Source of the DNA: Heligmosomoides polygyrus polygyrus | Taxonomy: Eukaryota; Nematoda; Chromadorea; Rhabditida; Heligmosomidae | Reading direction: 5' to 3' | Assembly (NCBI GenBank): GCA_947396885.1 | Contig: OX377202.1 | Coordinates: forward strand, 61,902,034 to 61,966,033 | DNA: 64,000 nucleotides | In this document: positions 45,520 through 56,660 of the stretch, piece by piece | How positions within the stretch are numbered: the stretch's first letter is position 1 | Layout of the letters: every line of letters begins with the position of its first letter | Made by a program: the position numbers and the translations under genes | Notes under the pieces: model-generated | The model's input: only the letters and a program-made list of their open reading frames with translations | Database searches by the model: none | What the model was told of the DNA's origin: nothing

Positions 45520-45701
45520 GATATTGAATCCCCATTATTTGCATTTTTAGAAAGAATTCTATTCTTTTATTTTGTCTCTGGCGAATTCGTCGTTGAACTT
45601 GCTTTACTACACTTACTTGAACCTACACAATGCGCTTTTGAAGTGATAAACGATATCAAACGAAATTGGCTAACACAAAAATCTCATCGCCCTTTTTAAT
45701 A

Positions 45702-47299
45702 CACCCCAGTGCAAAATTGTAGGTTCTCCCCCGACTTGTCCATTAGTACCCGAAGAATTTGGCTCAGAGATGTTATCGTCGTATTTCTCGCTATCGAAAA
45801 CCTCTATAGAAGAATTCTAAGTAGGTTATCTTATCAGTGGAGGATACTACAAATTTTATTGAAGATTTAACGAATGAAGACCGGTGCAAAATACAGGTCG
45901 ACTTCATAAACAACCTGATTAATCACAAAAATACCGACATACAAAGAAAGTTTAGTATTTCTTCACATCACTTTTGTTGTAGACAACATCGAAAATTCTA
46001 TTTGCATACTACTGACAAGGTTATCAATAACAATTTGCTCTAAATTGGTAAATGCATCAAGTGTGGCGTTCATAATATCAGAAGCTGAGTGCAAGTGGTT
46101 CCATTTGTGTGCACTTTGTGTACAAGAATGCCTCACAAGTTCTCTATTGATATGAGATCTGGAGAACAGCTCGGCCACTCCAAAAGTTGAATTCTGTTGG
46201 AGATAAGCCAATCTGTGGTTGACTGATACGTGTGTGAAAGCATAGCCTAGTTGGAAAAATGGTTGTGCCTACGAAAGCTTCTGAAATATGGCAGAAGATA
46301 ATTTCCGAGCAATTTCTGGTAGTCTTCTCTGTTCATCCTACACGAAGCGAACTTCCGATACGAACGAAACAAGTCTGCAACCTGAAAACGCAGCCCAACC
46401 ATGAGACTTCCACAGCCAAAGTTGCGCCTACAGGATACTCGACCTCTTTTCTCAGATTTCTCCAGTAGTGTAAAGGAAGTGGATTCATGATGGCCCCCAC
46501 GGGTACAGACACTATTGGAGAGATCTGAAGAGAAGGGAGCAAGTATTCTACAGGCGCAACTTCATCAGTGGAAGCCTCATGGTTTGGGCTGCGTTTTCTG
46601 GATACGGAATTGTTGCCTTGGAGTTCGTCCCATGTAGGATGAACAGCCAAGACTACCAGAAATTGCTCGGAGATTACATTCTGCCATATTTCAGAAGATT
46701 TCGTAAGCATAACCTCATTTTCCAGCAAGATAATGCATCCATACACGTATCACAGTCAACTACAAGTTGGCTTAACTCTAACAGAAATCAGCATTTAGAG
46801 TGGCATAGTTGTTCTTCAGATCTCAACTCGAGAACTAGAAAACTTATGGGGCATTCTTGTACACAAAGTGCACACAAATGGAACCACTTGCACTTCTGTT
46901 TCTGATCTGAAGAACGCCATACTGATGCATGGACCAATCTAGAGCAAGTTGTTATTGATAACCTTGTCAGTACATAGTATGCCAAATAGAGTTTTCGATG
47001 TTGTTTACAACGAAAGTGATGTGAAGAAATACTAAACTTTCTTTGTATGTCGGTACTTTTGTGATTAATCAGGTTGTTTATGAAATGAACCTGTGTTTTG
47101 GATCGGTCTCCGTTCGTTAAATTTTCAATAAAAGTTCGTAGTTTCCTCCGCTAATAAGATAACCTACTTAGAGTTTTTTTATTGAAGTTTTCGATAGTAA
47201 GAAATACGATGGTAACATTGCTGAGCCTCAGTAGCAGGTTCTTGTGGTACTAATGGACAAATCGGGGGGGGGGGGAGCCTATAGTTTTGCATCGGGGTT
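45702..47299. mobile_element. Tc1 derivative forming a nearly complete palindrome
   Basis: The element is flanked by TA (45700-45701 and 47300-47301), with ends CACCCCAGTGCAAAATTGTAG and the reverse complement of AACCCCGATGCAAAACTATAG. The two halves, 45702 to about 46467 and about 46511 to 47299, are inverted copies of one another around a loop of roughly 40 nt. Each arm encodes the same C-terminal part of a Tc1-type transposase. Total length (1.6 kb) equals that of an ordinary Tc1, but the 5' half has been replaced by an inverted copy of the 3' half. Confidence 0.85.
46489..47035 (+). pseudogene. Tc1-type transposase C-terminal half
   Basis: Plus-strand reading: DGPHGYRHYWRDLKRR at the palindrome centre, then FISGSLMVWAAFSGYG, SQDYQKLLGDYILPYF, LIFQQDNASIHVS with the second catalytic aspartate, HLEWHSCSSDLN, and after a frameshift ELENLWGILVHKVHTNG with the catalytic glutamate region, ending DVKKY and TAA at 47035. 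These are Tc1 DDE motifs. The DNA-binding domain and the first aspartate are absent. The opposite arm carries a mirror copy (minus strand, about 45960-46460) with its own mutations. Confidence 0.83.
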
Positions 47300-47309
47300 T
47301 ATTAAGTCA

Positions 47310-47475
47310 TAATGAAGTTTATTCGATGATTCGGAAATTCGAATAACCGAAAAATGGGGTTATTCGATTACTCGCTCATTCGATTTTTCGAAAAATGGGG
47401 TTATTCGATTATTCGGAAATTCGAATAACCGAAAAATGGGGTTATTCGATTATTCGTTCATTCGAAAATTTTTGA
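47310..47475. repeat. ATTCG-rich simple repeat, right tract
   Basis: Tandem units of GAATAACCGAAAAATGGGG and TTATTCGATTATTCG. Together with 44160-44410 it brackets the Tc1 derivative. Confidence 0.8.
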
Positions 47476-50120
47476 AAAAGCACAAGTACAGTGGTGGGCG
47501 TGTCAGAAGGAGAAGGGGAAGACCGCTCCGACCTGGTGTCGTCAAAACCTCTCACCCTTATGTGGTGATATGCTGTTGTATATATCCTATTTACTTATAA
47601 ATAGCAACGCGGTCATCATCAAGCACCGGAAATTTGTGAAGGATTCGTACCAACCTGGACCGACAAAGTGTAGCTGTTATCGAAAAGTGAATGATAATTG
47701 CTCCTTGTGTTTCCCAATGGTCGAAGGCAGTGCAACGGGGGGCAGTCGTTCGGTACACCGTGCCGCCCGCCGCCCACTTCCCGCCCTGCCTGCGCCGCCC
47801 TATTTGGACAAGTTTGCTGCGCGCGAAACCGTCGTTGATTGACATGACGTCGTCCAAAAACCTGCAATGTGGCGGGACCTGAAGAGAGCCTTGGCGCTGC
47901 AGCTGAAAGCTCTTTTCCCCTAAAATGTGGTGAACAAGAATCTGACTTTGTCTCAAGAGCGAAATCAGTTCAGGATAGAGCTGCAGGGCCAAGGGAAGTG
48001 ATTAGAAAAGCGGTGCCTCCCTGTGATGTCAGGGACTCGGACATCTTGTCCTCGGCACGCCCCTCGCCCCGCCCCTTTCTGAGGGCGGTGTATCCAACGA
48101 CTCTCCGCCCAGTGCAACGAATTTCCCTTAAGGAGGAAAAATATAAGCATGATATTTCCACCATGTATGTGATGGCTGTCGACTCATGGAAATGCGTGAC
48201 CCACCAAGATTTGGAACCGCTGCCACCGTAAAGGAAAAGTAAATGCGTATCTTTGAGGAAATAACGGAGCAAGCGTGCATATTTATTAATAGCTGCTAAG
48301 TCCCTTGCTGTCCCTCGCAGTTGCTGGCTCCCCCACTTAACGAGTGGTGAAATGACTTTCAATTTTTTTTTGCTCTGCTAGTAACTTTTTACTATCGCTT
48401 CTGCTGGATCCTACATTTATACGCATTTAAAGAGCTTGTAAATTCAATGGTCATTCGAACGATGAAAGCGAGTTGAAACACCATCACAGTTTAAGCTAAA
48501 GTTTTCAAATCAACAACTTTTTCGACTTTCTAAAACATTTAAAGTTTCATTTGAGACCATATCCTTTTCGCCTGATCACAAGGAAAAGTGAAAGTAAAAA
48601 GAAACATTGTTTGGCAAGAAAACTGTCCAGCTTGGGCTAAAAATAACTCGACGATTTACTAAATTCCGAGTTTCATTTACGCACACCTATGGCTTCAAAC
48701 AGGACTCCGCTTATCTACATAGATGGACTAAAATTTAGGTCTAGAATCTAGTTCTAATAGTAAGCAGCGCTGTGAAATAAGTAATTCGCGCAGCCACACA
48801 ATGGCTTGCAGTGGCCAGGTCAACGTTGCTGGTGTTTTATCCTTTGCAGACAAATCTGGTTTTGCTCCACCGACTTATGAGGAGCAAAATGGGTCATTTG
48901 AACATGAGATGAGGAACCTAGCTCCTCCCACCCTCCTCCCGCCTGTGAAAGCTAACAACTTGTGGTTGCTCACTTGCGAAAGAACAGCGATGAAGCACAA
49001 TCACTGAAAAGTGGCGCAAAAGCAGCTTTTGAGTGACCCGATATTGCAGTCACCCTGCCCAATTCAGCACTCAACAGCTAGGAGTTATTCTTATGCAAAG
49101 TCTCTTTTAGGACTGCATCAGTGCTGTTGTCCATGCAAGTACTGCTACTATACGGAGCGACTCAATACCACTTTACGTCCTCAACCATAATCGTATCGGA
49201 CTACGGAGCCTGTCGAGAGAGAGTCGCAGCTCTCTCGATACCTAGACTTGTTTCGGTCGTAGTTGGTCTAGCTGGGACAGGATGGACGGTAACAAGTTAG
49301 CCATACAGCTGTGGGCTGATTATTGCAAGACTGCGCTTTTGCCTGCTCCGCTCGCTTATCTCGTTGCCCGGTCGAGCCCCAGACGTCTCCCAGAGGATAA
49401 ATTATCATGGCTCATAGAATATACAAACTATACTGTACTGCCGGCCTATGACTATCGTCAAAAGTATTCTACAGCTCTCTGTCGCCCTTCTACTCAAGCC
49501 CTCCATACCCAGTCAATGTGTATGCATAAGCGAAGCTTCCCTCCCTACGTGAAGATGCTTATACCCCGATCGGGATGAACTCAGTGCCTGTTTCAGTCTT
49601 CTTGCCGACTCCACGAAGAGCTGTCCATTGCATGCGATTCCATTTCCTGTGTGGAAGTGCGCTCGTTCTTCGAATATCAAACGTCTCCGAGATGCCTCAC
49701 GAGAAATCCTATTCTACTCGATCACGGGTGGGACTCTTCAGAAACGTACCTAGATGTAGTACACCACTCAAACGTAGTTCTCGCAAGGTGTGAGCACATA
49801 CAACATGTACCCCTCACAGCTAACGAGAATCGAATCGTCAAAATTGGCTGCTCCCAACAAAAACTCTCTCTTTCGAGCCTTGCACCAACCCCTGTACAGC
49901 CTCCAACGAGCAAATGGGAAGCCGTAAACGAGCTAGTAAAATTGAGAAGGAGAGATGTTCACGGATCATTCAATGACTTGAATTGAATTATAAAAATTAT
50001 AATAAATAGATAAAATTAATTCAAAACTGGTGCTTTTCGCCAGCGATGGGACTTCATTGACGTTCAATCAAATAATGAGAGGTGAAAAATTCTGATTTTT
50101 TAAACACCGGCCTCTGTTTA
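47476..50120. other. Unassigned region with open frames
   Basis: No known gene. A GC-rich patch (47700-48240) has overlapping frames on both strands (133 and 120 codons) without known domains. At 48801-49007 (+) a short frame follows a TTTGCAG-like acceptor (GFAPPTYEEQNGSFEHEMRN). At 49282-49578 and 49651-49986 (+) two frames of 98 and 111 codons look somewhat protein-like, but I cannot identify them. These could be exons or decayed genes. Confidence 0.3.
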
Positions 50121-50144
50121 GCAGCAGCAGCAGCAGCAGCAGCA
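50121..50144. repeat. (CAG)n microsatellite
   Basis: Eight perfect GCA/CAG units. Confidence 0.95.
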
Positions 50145-50431
50145 AAGAAGCTAACAGTAAGAATGAGAGAACTATAGTTTTGACCCAGAATGCCTATACA
50201 TATGTTGTTCTGCAGAAATATATAAATCCATCAGGGGAGGAATTCGTTAATGTCAAGTTCCTAGACGGTTGTCGGATTATAAATGTCGCCTGGTTTCGAT
50301 TTGCCATTTCTCTGCTATTGTTATTTCTTGGATCATGTAACTTCACGTGTTTAACGAACGTTTCCGAAGGAATCTTTCGCCAAAGTTTCGTTCCGGTTTG
50401 TTGACCGTTCTAAAGAACTTTTTAAAGATTA

Positions 50432-50759
50432 ATGATGGTCGAGCAAAAGCACCAAGTGCAGATTTGCTTGCTGTACGACTTCAAGCAAGGAAGAACTGCT
50501 GCAGAATCCATTCGCATCTTGTCTGAAGTATTTGGTAACGAAGTTCCATTATTACGTCAATACCAGCAGTGGTTTCAACGTTTCCGAGACGGTAATGAGA
50601 GCCTTGAAGACGAAGAACATCAACGGCGTACAGAGGTTGTGAATAGCCAGGAATTAAAGGAAGTTGTCCAGTCGGATCTAACACGTACTATAATACATGT
50701 GAGCTCGCACAGAGTTCGGTTGTCACCGCTCTACCATTGCCGAGCGTCTCCATGCAATC
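50432..50759 (+). pseudogene. Mariner transposase, N-terminal piece
   Basis: The open frame begins MMVEQKHQVQICLLYDFKQG and continues RTAAESIRILSEVFGN, WFQRFRDGNESLEDEEHQRR, the first helix-turn-helix domain and linker of mariner transposases. A one-base shift then gives GCHRSTIAERLHAI, the second HTH motif, cut at 50759 by the RTE. Confidence 0.87.
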
Positions 50760-51000
50760 TTCTTCTTTTTCTTCAGCATTTGTCTCGCTTCATGGCGGGG
50801 TACGCTTTTCTGGTGCCATGTAGCCATCTTTCCCGATCCCGTGCTAGACAAGGGTGGACACCAGCTACTTTAAAGCCCTTGTGTTACGTATCAGCCCAGC
50901 GCTCCTTCGGACGCCCTCTAGGCCGCCTTCCAGACACTGCGAAGTTAAGGCCTATCTTACGGACGCTGCCTTCGTTTCCATGCAGAACGTGGCCGTACCA

Positions 51001-52218
51001 TCACAGGAAAGCTTCTCGCATCTTGTCCGCGACACTGTACTTCTGCCGAATAGATTCGTTTCGGATACGGTCCAGGCGCGTGACTCCAGCCATCCAGCGC
51101 AGCATCTTCGTTTCCATTACGTTGAGGCGACTTTCCGTTTCCTTTGTCGCAGGCCAACACCGAGCTCCGTACATCACAACCGGCCGGACGACGGCTTTAT
51201 AGATTTTTGAATTGAAGCGCTCTAGCATCCTCTTGTCGCAGAGTACTCCAGTCAACGAGCGCCACTTGGACCAAGCTGCACTCACGCGTTAGTTCACTTC
51301 AACAATCAGACTGCCATCAGAGGCTATCGCTGATCCCAAGTATTTAAACAAAGAAGTGCCTGCAAGCTCAGTACCGTTAATCGTAATGGAGCCGGACTCA
51401 TTTACGGCAGTCGTGAAATACTCGGTCTTCTTGACGTTCAATTTGAGTCCGAACATCGCCAAGCGGTACCGCACCAAGCCTGTACCTCTCGCTCGAGATC
51501 ACCTTTGTCTTCACAGGCAAGCATCACGTCATTAGCATATTAGCATATCAGCAACTTCCAAGGGACTTTCCAAGGGGCTTCTGAAGATTTCGCGTAATGG
51601 CATCCATTACGACAACAAAGAGGAGTGGGGAAAGCGCAGATCCTTGGTGCACCCCAACAGAGATAAGAAACTCCGTCGAAATTCATGCTGCAGCTTGCAC
51701 ACGACTCTTTGGACAAGAGCATTGCATTTGCACCCACTCTACAAGTTCTTCGGGAACACCGTGCTGTCGTATGGCGTACCATATAACCTCATGCGGTACG
51801 CGATCGAAGGCCTTCTCCATGTCGAGAAAGGCAAGATGCACCGGCCTCTGTTTCTCGCGATGCTTACCAGAAGACGGGCCATCTGTATGGCATCGATAGT
51901 GCCACAACCAGCCACGAAGTCGCACTGATTGCTGAAAAGCTTGACGATTTCGCAAATTCGGCTACCGAGGATTCGCTCGATAATCTTCATGATGTGCGAA
52001 AGCAACCGAATCGGACGGTAATTTGAGCAGTCTGCAGGGCTGCCCTTCTTTTTCCAAATCTGGATCGTCGTACTTTCCTGCCAAGCATGGAGCATTTTCT
52101 TCTTCGATACAGCCTGATTGAAAAACTTGGCCAACCACTCAGCAGAGTACCAGAACTTGGACTTCCATAAATCAGCTGGCAAGTCATCTGGACCAGTCAC
52201 CTTGTCCGGTCTCATCAT
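51001..52218 (-). pseudogene. Reverse transcriptase part of nested RTE-like element
   Basis: Reads DKVTGPDDLPADLWK, SNYRPIRLLSHIMKIIERIL, VHLAFLDMEKAFDRVPHEVI with the first catalytic aspartate, GLKLNVKKTEYFTTA, MEASTS-free thumb words TSLFKYLGSAIASDGS, VVRPVVMYGARCWPAT and MLRWMAGVTRLDRIRNESI. The catalytic YADD region (about 51540-51480) is scrambled by frameshifts and a short duplicated TTAGCATA. Clearly dead. Confidence 0.82.
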
Positions 52219-52330
52219 CCTCAGAGCCGCGTCAGTTTCCTCCGCAGTGATATTGTGGACGGATAGGAGCCACAGAAGGGACAGCCGGATGAGGGAACTC
52301 TTCAGTCGAAATTCCCTCGAAATAATCGCA

Positions 52331-53591
52331 TCAACGCTTCAAGGCATCTTTGCGCTCTATCAGAAGTTGGCCGTTCTCATCATTGATGCCAAAGAGCTTC
52401 TCTATATTCTCAGATTGGCGATGACGGTTTTTCGCAAGTCGGTACAAATACCGCTTACCATCGCGCGACTCAAGCTTTTCGTGAACATCATTGTAATAAG
52501 TGGCTTTTGCAACGGCCACAGCCTTCTTGGCGGCTTTTTCGCTTTGTGGTACTTTTGTCAGTTATTGGCGGCCTTGTCGCCGAGAAACACATGATAAAGC
52601 GCTTTCTTCTCTCAAACCTTTTCTTTCACATCGTTCGTCCACAGTCATGCCTGCATGTCGACCTTTCGTCGTCCAGGCTTCGTAGTGCCAAGTTCTAACC
52701 TCGGAGCTTGAAGTACCGCGTCGGTGACTTTCTTCCAAGTTTCGTCGACAGTCGTGACTGTCGGTAACCGTGAAAACACAGCTGCTTCCTTCTGTCTCAT
52801 TTGCCACCACTTGATTCTTGCAGCACCGCATCGCTCAACCTGCAGCACTCTTGGAGGGGCGATCTTCAAAGTACAGATCAGCGGACGATGCTGTGGGGCG
52901 ACCGTTTCATACGGCGCGATCTTCGCGTCTGTGACGAGATTTCGGCCACGATCTCTCACAAAGACGAAGTGTATCTACGTCTTGGTATTCCCACTAAAGA
53001 ACGAGGTGGGAGTTCCGTTTTCGAAACACTGTGTTCAGTATGGTGAGGTTATGCGATTCCGCATAATCAAGAATACTCTCACCATCGGCGTTACCTGACC
53101 CGTATCCGAAACCACCATGCCAGCTGTAACCGTCCTTCGTAGTACCTAAGTGCCCATTAAGGTCATCAGCGACTATGATGACTTTCGACGGTACCTCCGC
53201 TGTCTTCTTATCAAGCAGGGACCAGAACTCGTCCTTGGTTTGCTCGGAGCAACCTTATCTTCACCAATCGACCGTCAAAGCGCTTGATGCTTACAATCGA
53301 TTCTCGGAAACGCTCGGAGACGATTATACCAACACCGCTGGTGGTCCTGGGACTACCGCATACAACGGCCTTAAAGCCTCTTCCTATGTCCCTTGACTTG
53401 CAGCAGAACCACCTCGCCTCCTGCACCGCACAAAAATCAACTCTTCTACGCTCCAGTGCTTCAACCAACTCGCACGAGCGGCTCGTCAACGTACCTACAT
53501 TCAGCGTTGTTACGCGGGTCCTGCTCACGTTACGGGACTTTCGGACTAGCTCAGTTGCCCCCGATGCCGTACTCGCACCAGGGACCCTCAC
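52331..53591 (-). pseudogene. Endonuclease part of nested RTE-like element
   Basis: VTTLNVGTLTSRSCELVEAL and DFCAVQEARWFCCKSRDIGRG (with the metal-binding glutamate) are followed by SGVGIIVSERFRESIVSIKRFD, then in shifted frames by HRPLICTLKIAPP (catalytic histidine region) and by DVHEKLESRDGKRYLYRLAK. Many frameshifts and stops. Confidence 0.75.
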
Positions 53592-53831
53592 ACACTTCTC
53601 AAACTCGCCGGCCTTTGCGAGTGCGCGTCCGCTCCCGCGGACGCCATTGCACTATCACGAATAACATGAACTGCCATACACTCATGCGATGTGACATTTG
53701 GTTGTTCGTAGGCCGACCGGTCACCAGGGCTTGTCGCCTGCATTTGAATACCCGCGTTTGGCTTACCTCGCAGAAGCGAGCAGTTTCCAGTGGCACCACG
53801 AGGAGGAACGGAGATCGCCACCAATTGTTTG

Positions 53832-54507
53832 CATGCAATCGCAAAGCCAAATCGGCTGAAAAATGGATGCCACATCAGCTCAGCCACTCAAACAAAGCAG
53901 CACGAGTCGCCGTCGCTGGAATTCTCATCCGCAAAAGCAAGAGCAGCGGTTTCTATGACTCTATCTTGACGTCGGATGAGAAGTGCGTCCGCTAGAAGAA
54001 TGCAACACGAAAAGTGCAATAGCTGAGGTTCCGAATACAACGACGAGCCTGACATTCACAGAAAAAAGTCATGCTCTGCGCTTGGTCTAACAGTAAAGGT
54101 TTGGTGCATTTTGGGGTGCTGGATCTAGGCCAAACAGTAACGACAGACCTTTAGAAAGAACAACTGAGTCGCGTGGACCAAGCAGGAGTGAACACAGCAA
54201 CTGTGAATTTCCTCCGTGACAATGCTCGACCGCACGCTGCAAATATCATACTGCAAAAAATTGAGGAGTTGGGCTAGGATCTTCTGTCTCACTCACCTTA
54301 TAGCCCAGACCTTGCGCTATCAGACTACCATCTTTTCCGGTCAATGCAGCACGCCATGGCGGAGAAAATATTCAAGAACCGTGACGAAATTGAAATTTGA
54401 GTGTCGAACTTCTTCGAGTCGCAGATAGGAGTTCTTCAAGAAAGGCATTCATTGCAAGGACGTTGGCGACATCTCATCGATAATAATGGCGATTATCTTA
54501 TGTGTTA
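53832..54507 (+). pseudogene. Mariner transposase, C-terminal piece
   Basis: After the RTE the frame resumes with EKWMPHQLSHSNKAARVAV, FYDSILTSDEKCVR (first catalytic aspartate), a stop, then VNFLRDNARPHAANIIL with the second aspartate, SHSPYSPDLALSDYHLF with the third, and ends GRWRHLIDNNGDYLMC and TAA at about 54507. Stops and frameshifts are present on this side too, so the element was decaying as a unit. Confidence 0.87.
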
Positions 54508-54767
54508 AGGTATGGTCATTCTTTTCTTTTTGCAAAATTCCCTTTTGAGCAAAAGTGACATTTATAATCCGACAACCTAAATTTGAATTGAAGACGATTC
54601 GTACGAGCGATGGGAGATGAAGTCACTCAGGTTATTCTATGAATGTCTATCTCGATTTTAACAGTTCCTTGGGCTGGTGTGGTCCTGAAAAAGCTCTTCA
54701 CGAGTTTTCTCTATAGGAGCTCATGACGAAGTTCTGGTTTACGAGGTGCTGCTCTGGTTCCTCTACA

Positions 54768-56404
54768 GCGACAATAAAGGAGGATCTAATGAGAGAAGAG
54801 CGGAAGTATTGGCTGGAACTGCAGAGGAAGGGTTGAGCATCCGCAATATCCGCCCCATCTTCGCCAACTTCAACACCAAAATTACCACTCTCTGACAAAC
54901 TGATGGAACCGTCACCTCTTCCAGAAGGACAGTGGGGAAGGCCATCCCGACTCCTACTCTGGCCCTTTAAATGGCCACGTTTACCTGCATTGACGCCGTC
55001 TTTTCATGGATGCGTCGTCCCCTCTATTTCTGCAGCCAGCCCAGTCATCCCGAATAGGATCAGGATAACGTTGCACGAACGAAAGTCATGCGAAGAAGCA
55101 GAACTTCGGAGAGGATTCAGCACGATCGACTACATTCACACCATTACGAATTTCATCGAAGTGTCACGGGAGCACAGGCTCCCGCTATGCCTTACGTCCA
55201 TGGACCTGAGGAAGGCATTCGTCTCCGTCGAAGCGGAAGCGGTTATTGAAGCCCTGCTCACTCAGAGCGCCCCTTCTCAGTGCATTAGAGTCCTTCGAGA
55301 GCTGTGCTGTGGATTCACGACCATGACCTCACTATTCTACAACTATGTCACCGTCATTGTGAAGAGAGGGGTTCGACAAGAGGATACCATATCATCGACG
55401 CTCTTCAGCGCCACCTTCTAAAACGTCAATCTGCATGGAATGGGAGGACAGAACAGGCGGCCGCAGCTGCACCATCTTCGCCTCACATCGTGCTCGTAAC
55501 ACCGAGCATCAGTCAGGCGGAGCGAATGCTGACTCAACTCCGACTGTGTATGTGGGAACCTGCAGCTGAGTCTTTCGAAGACGATGTTCATGAATAACGG
55601 ACGAGTTTCTGATGCCCCATTCTCGGTCATCATAACGAACATCACCGAGTGCCCAGGCTAAGTCTGTCTGACCAGGAGACTATCTCAACGGTAGGTTGGA
55701 ACGGCCAAAGTGTTGTATATGGGCAGAATCGCCTCTCTTTGGGAAACAATAAAATGCAATTATCTCGACCCCAATACAACTCTACGCAGAGTTGGAGACG
55801 ACGAATGTTGGGCCGTTGGCGGCGTTAGCCCTCTGCGTGCACGCGGAGGGCGGACTCAAGTTGGCTGAAAACAGCGACCACGGGGATTACGTTGCCTCTC
55901 TACCCACCGCATCGTCGCCGATCGCTCGTCATCGCTGTTTCCAGCGAACTTGAGCCCGCTCTTCACGCGCAGACAGAGGGTTCACGCCGCCAACGGCCCA
56001 ACTTACGTCATCCCTAACTCTACAGAGATTTGTATTGGGGTCGAGATACCTGCATTTTGTTACTTCCCAGAGAGAGGCCATTCTGTCCATATACAACACT
56101 TGGGCCGTTCCGACCTACCGTTGAGATAGCCTCCTGGTGAGTCGCTAAATCAACATGTCAAACGACCTGGCGCTGGACAGAAAGAAGCGTGCGCCTTCGG
56201 CTGTTTTCAAGAGCGTCAAAGAAGTCGCGAAGAAGATAGAGAACATCCGACTTCGTTTCAACTATTAGACTTCACCGGTCTTCTTGCGCTAATGTACGCC
56301 TCAGAAATCTGGGCTATACGAAAGCATAATGAACCCGCGATCAGCTTCGCGCAGCGTGGAATCGAGAGGACGATGCTAGGAGTGACACGATTCACATTCG
56401 CGCT
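54768..56404 (+). mobile_element. RTE-1-like fragment interrupted by a Tc5-like foldback
   Basis: Matches about 20247-21700 of the intron-3 RTE copy, with shared words GCACGATCGAC, CTCACTCAG, ATCAGTCAGGCGGAGCGAATGC and CAGCGTGGAATCGAGAGGAC. The translation keeps LRRGFSTIDYIHTITNFIEV and SREHRLPLCLTSMDLRKAFV in one frame (54903-55421). It is broken by stops, by the foldback at 55672-56137 and, at its right end, by a SINE fragment. Confidence 0.82.
55672..56137. mobile_element. Tc4/Tc5-like foldback element, 466 bp
   Basis: Ends CCAGGAGACTATCTCAACGG and the reverse complement of CCAGGAGGCTATCTCAACGG. The TGA duplication is at 55669-55671 and 56138-56140. The arms are about 210 bp each, so nearly the whole element is palindromic. 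The first 120 bp of each arm match the ends of the 24336-25661 element; the inner part differs and has no clear tRNA-like module. Confidence 0.88.
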
Positions 56405-56575
56405 AGGTGGGACTAGAACCTGCACCTTTTGCTTTCCGGGCAGCGACGCCTTACCCCACCTGCGCTGTTTGACCGCACGTAACATCCGCGATATCCTCGT
56501 GGTTCATCAACACCCACCCGTGATGTCGTGCCGTGCCGGCCGCTAATATCAGCATGGAACCGGTTAAGCTGAAGG
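56405..56575 (-). mobile_element. Decayed tRNA-SINE fragment (59-kb family)
   Basis: GGGACTAGAACCTGCACC (a damaged B box on the minus strand), CAACACCCACCCGTG, GCCGCTAATATCAGCATGG and CCGGTTAAGCTGA match the left arm of the dimeric SINE at 59453-60064. It is inserted in the RTE fragment. Confidence 0.7.
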
Positions 56576-56589
56576 GAAGGCCTTACTAC

Positions 56590-56660
56590 TAGCAATGTTT
56601 TAGCACATTTGCTTAAGCATGGAGCGGCTGCTAGGCTATATCCTGTTACAGGATGTTCAC
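56590..56660. repeat. Dispersed repeat shared with 61146-61215
   Basis: ATGTTTTAGCACATTTGCTT, GGAGCGGCTGCTAGGCTATA and CTGTTACAGGATGT recur with small changes at 61146-61215, inside the large Tc5-like element. This may be a relic of the internal part of such an element. Confidence 0.6.

Larger units (their letters stand above)
50760..53831 (-). mobile_element. RTE-like retrotransposon nested in a mariner
   Basis: A 3.07-kb minus-strand element between perfect 9-bp repeats CATGCAATC at 50751-50759 and 53832-53840. Removing it and one repeat restores the mariner reading STIAERLHAI to GKAKSAEKW-like sequence. Its relatives are the 2790-5799 type and not RTE-1: it has VTTLNVGTLTSRSCELVEAL and LKLNVKKTEYF. 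The 3' end is a short AAGAAAAAGAAGAAGA tract on the minus strand. Confidence 0.9.
50267..54577 (+). mobile_element. Mariner transposon split by an RTE insertion
   Basis: Terminal inverted repeats GGTTGTCGGATTATAAATGTC (left, from 50267) and GACATTTATAATCCGACAACC (right, ending 54577) enclose 4.3 kb. TA follows at the right; the left flank is altered (GAC). Subtracting the nested RTE (50760-53831) leaves about 1.23 kb, the normal mariner size. The transposase reads on the plus strand on both sides of the insertion. This is a different mariner family from that at 22079. Confidence 0.88.
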
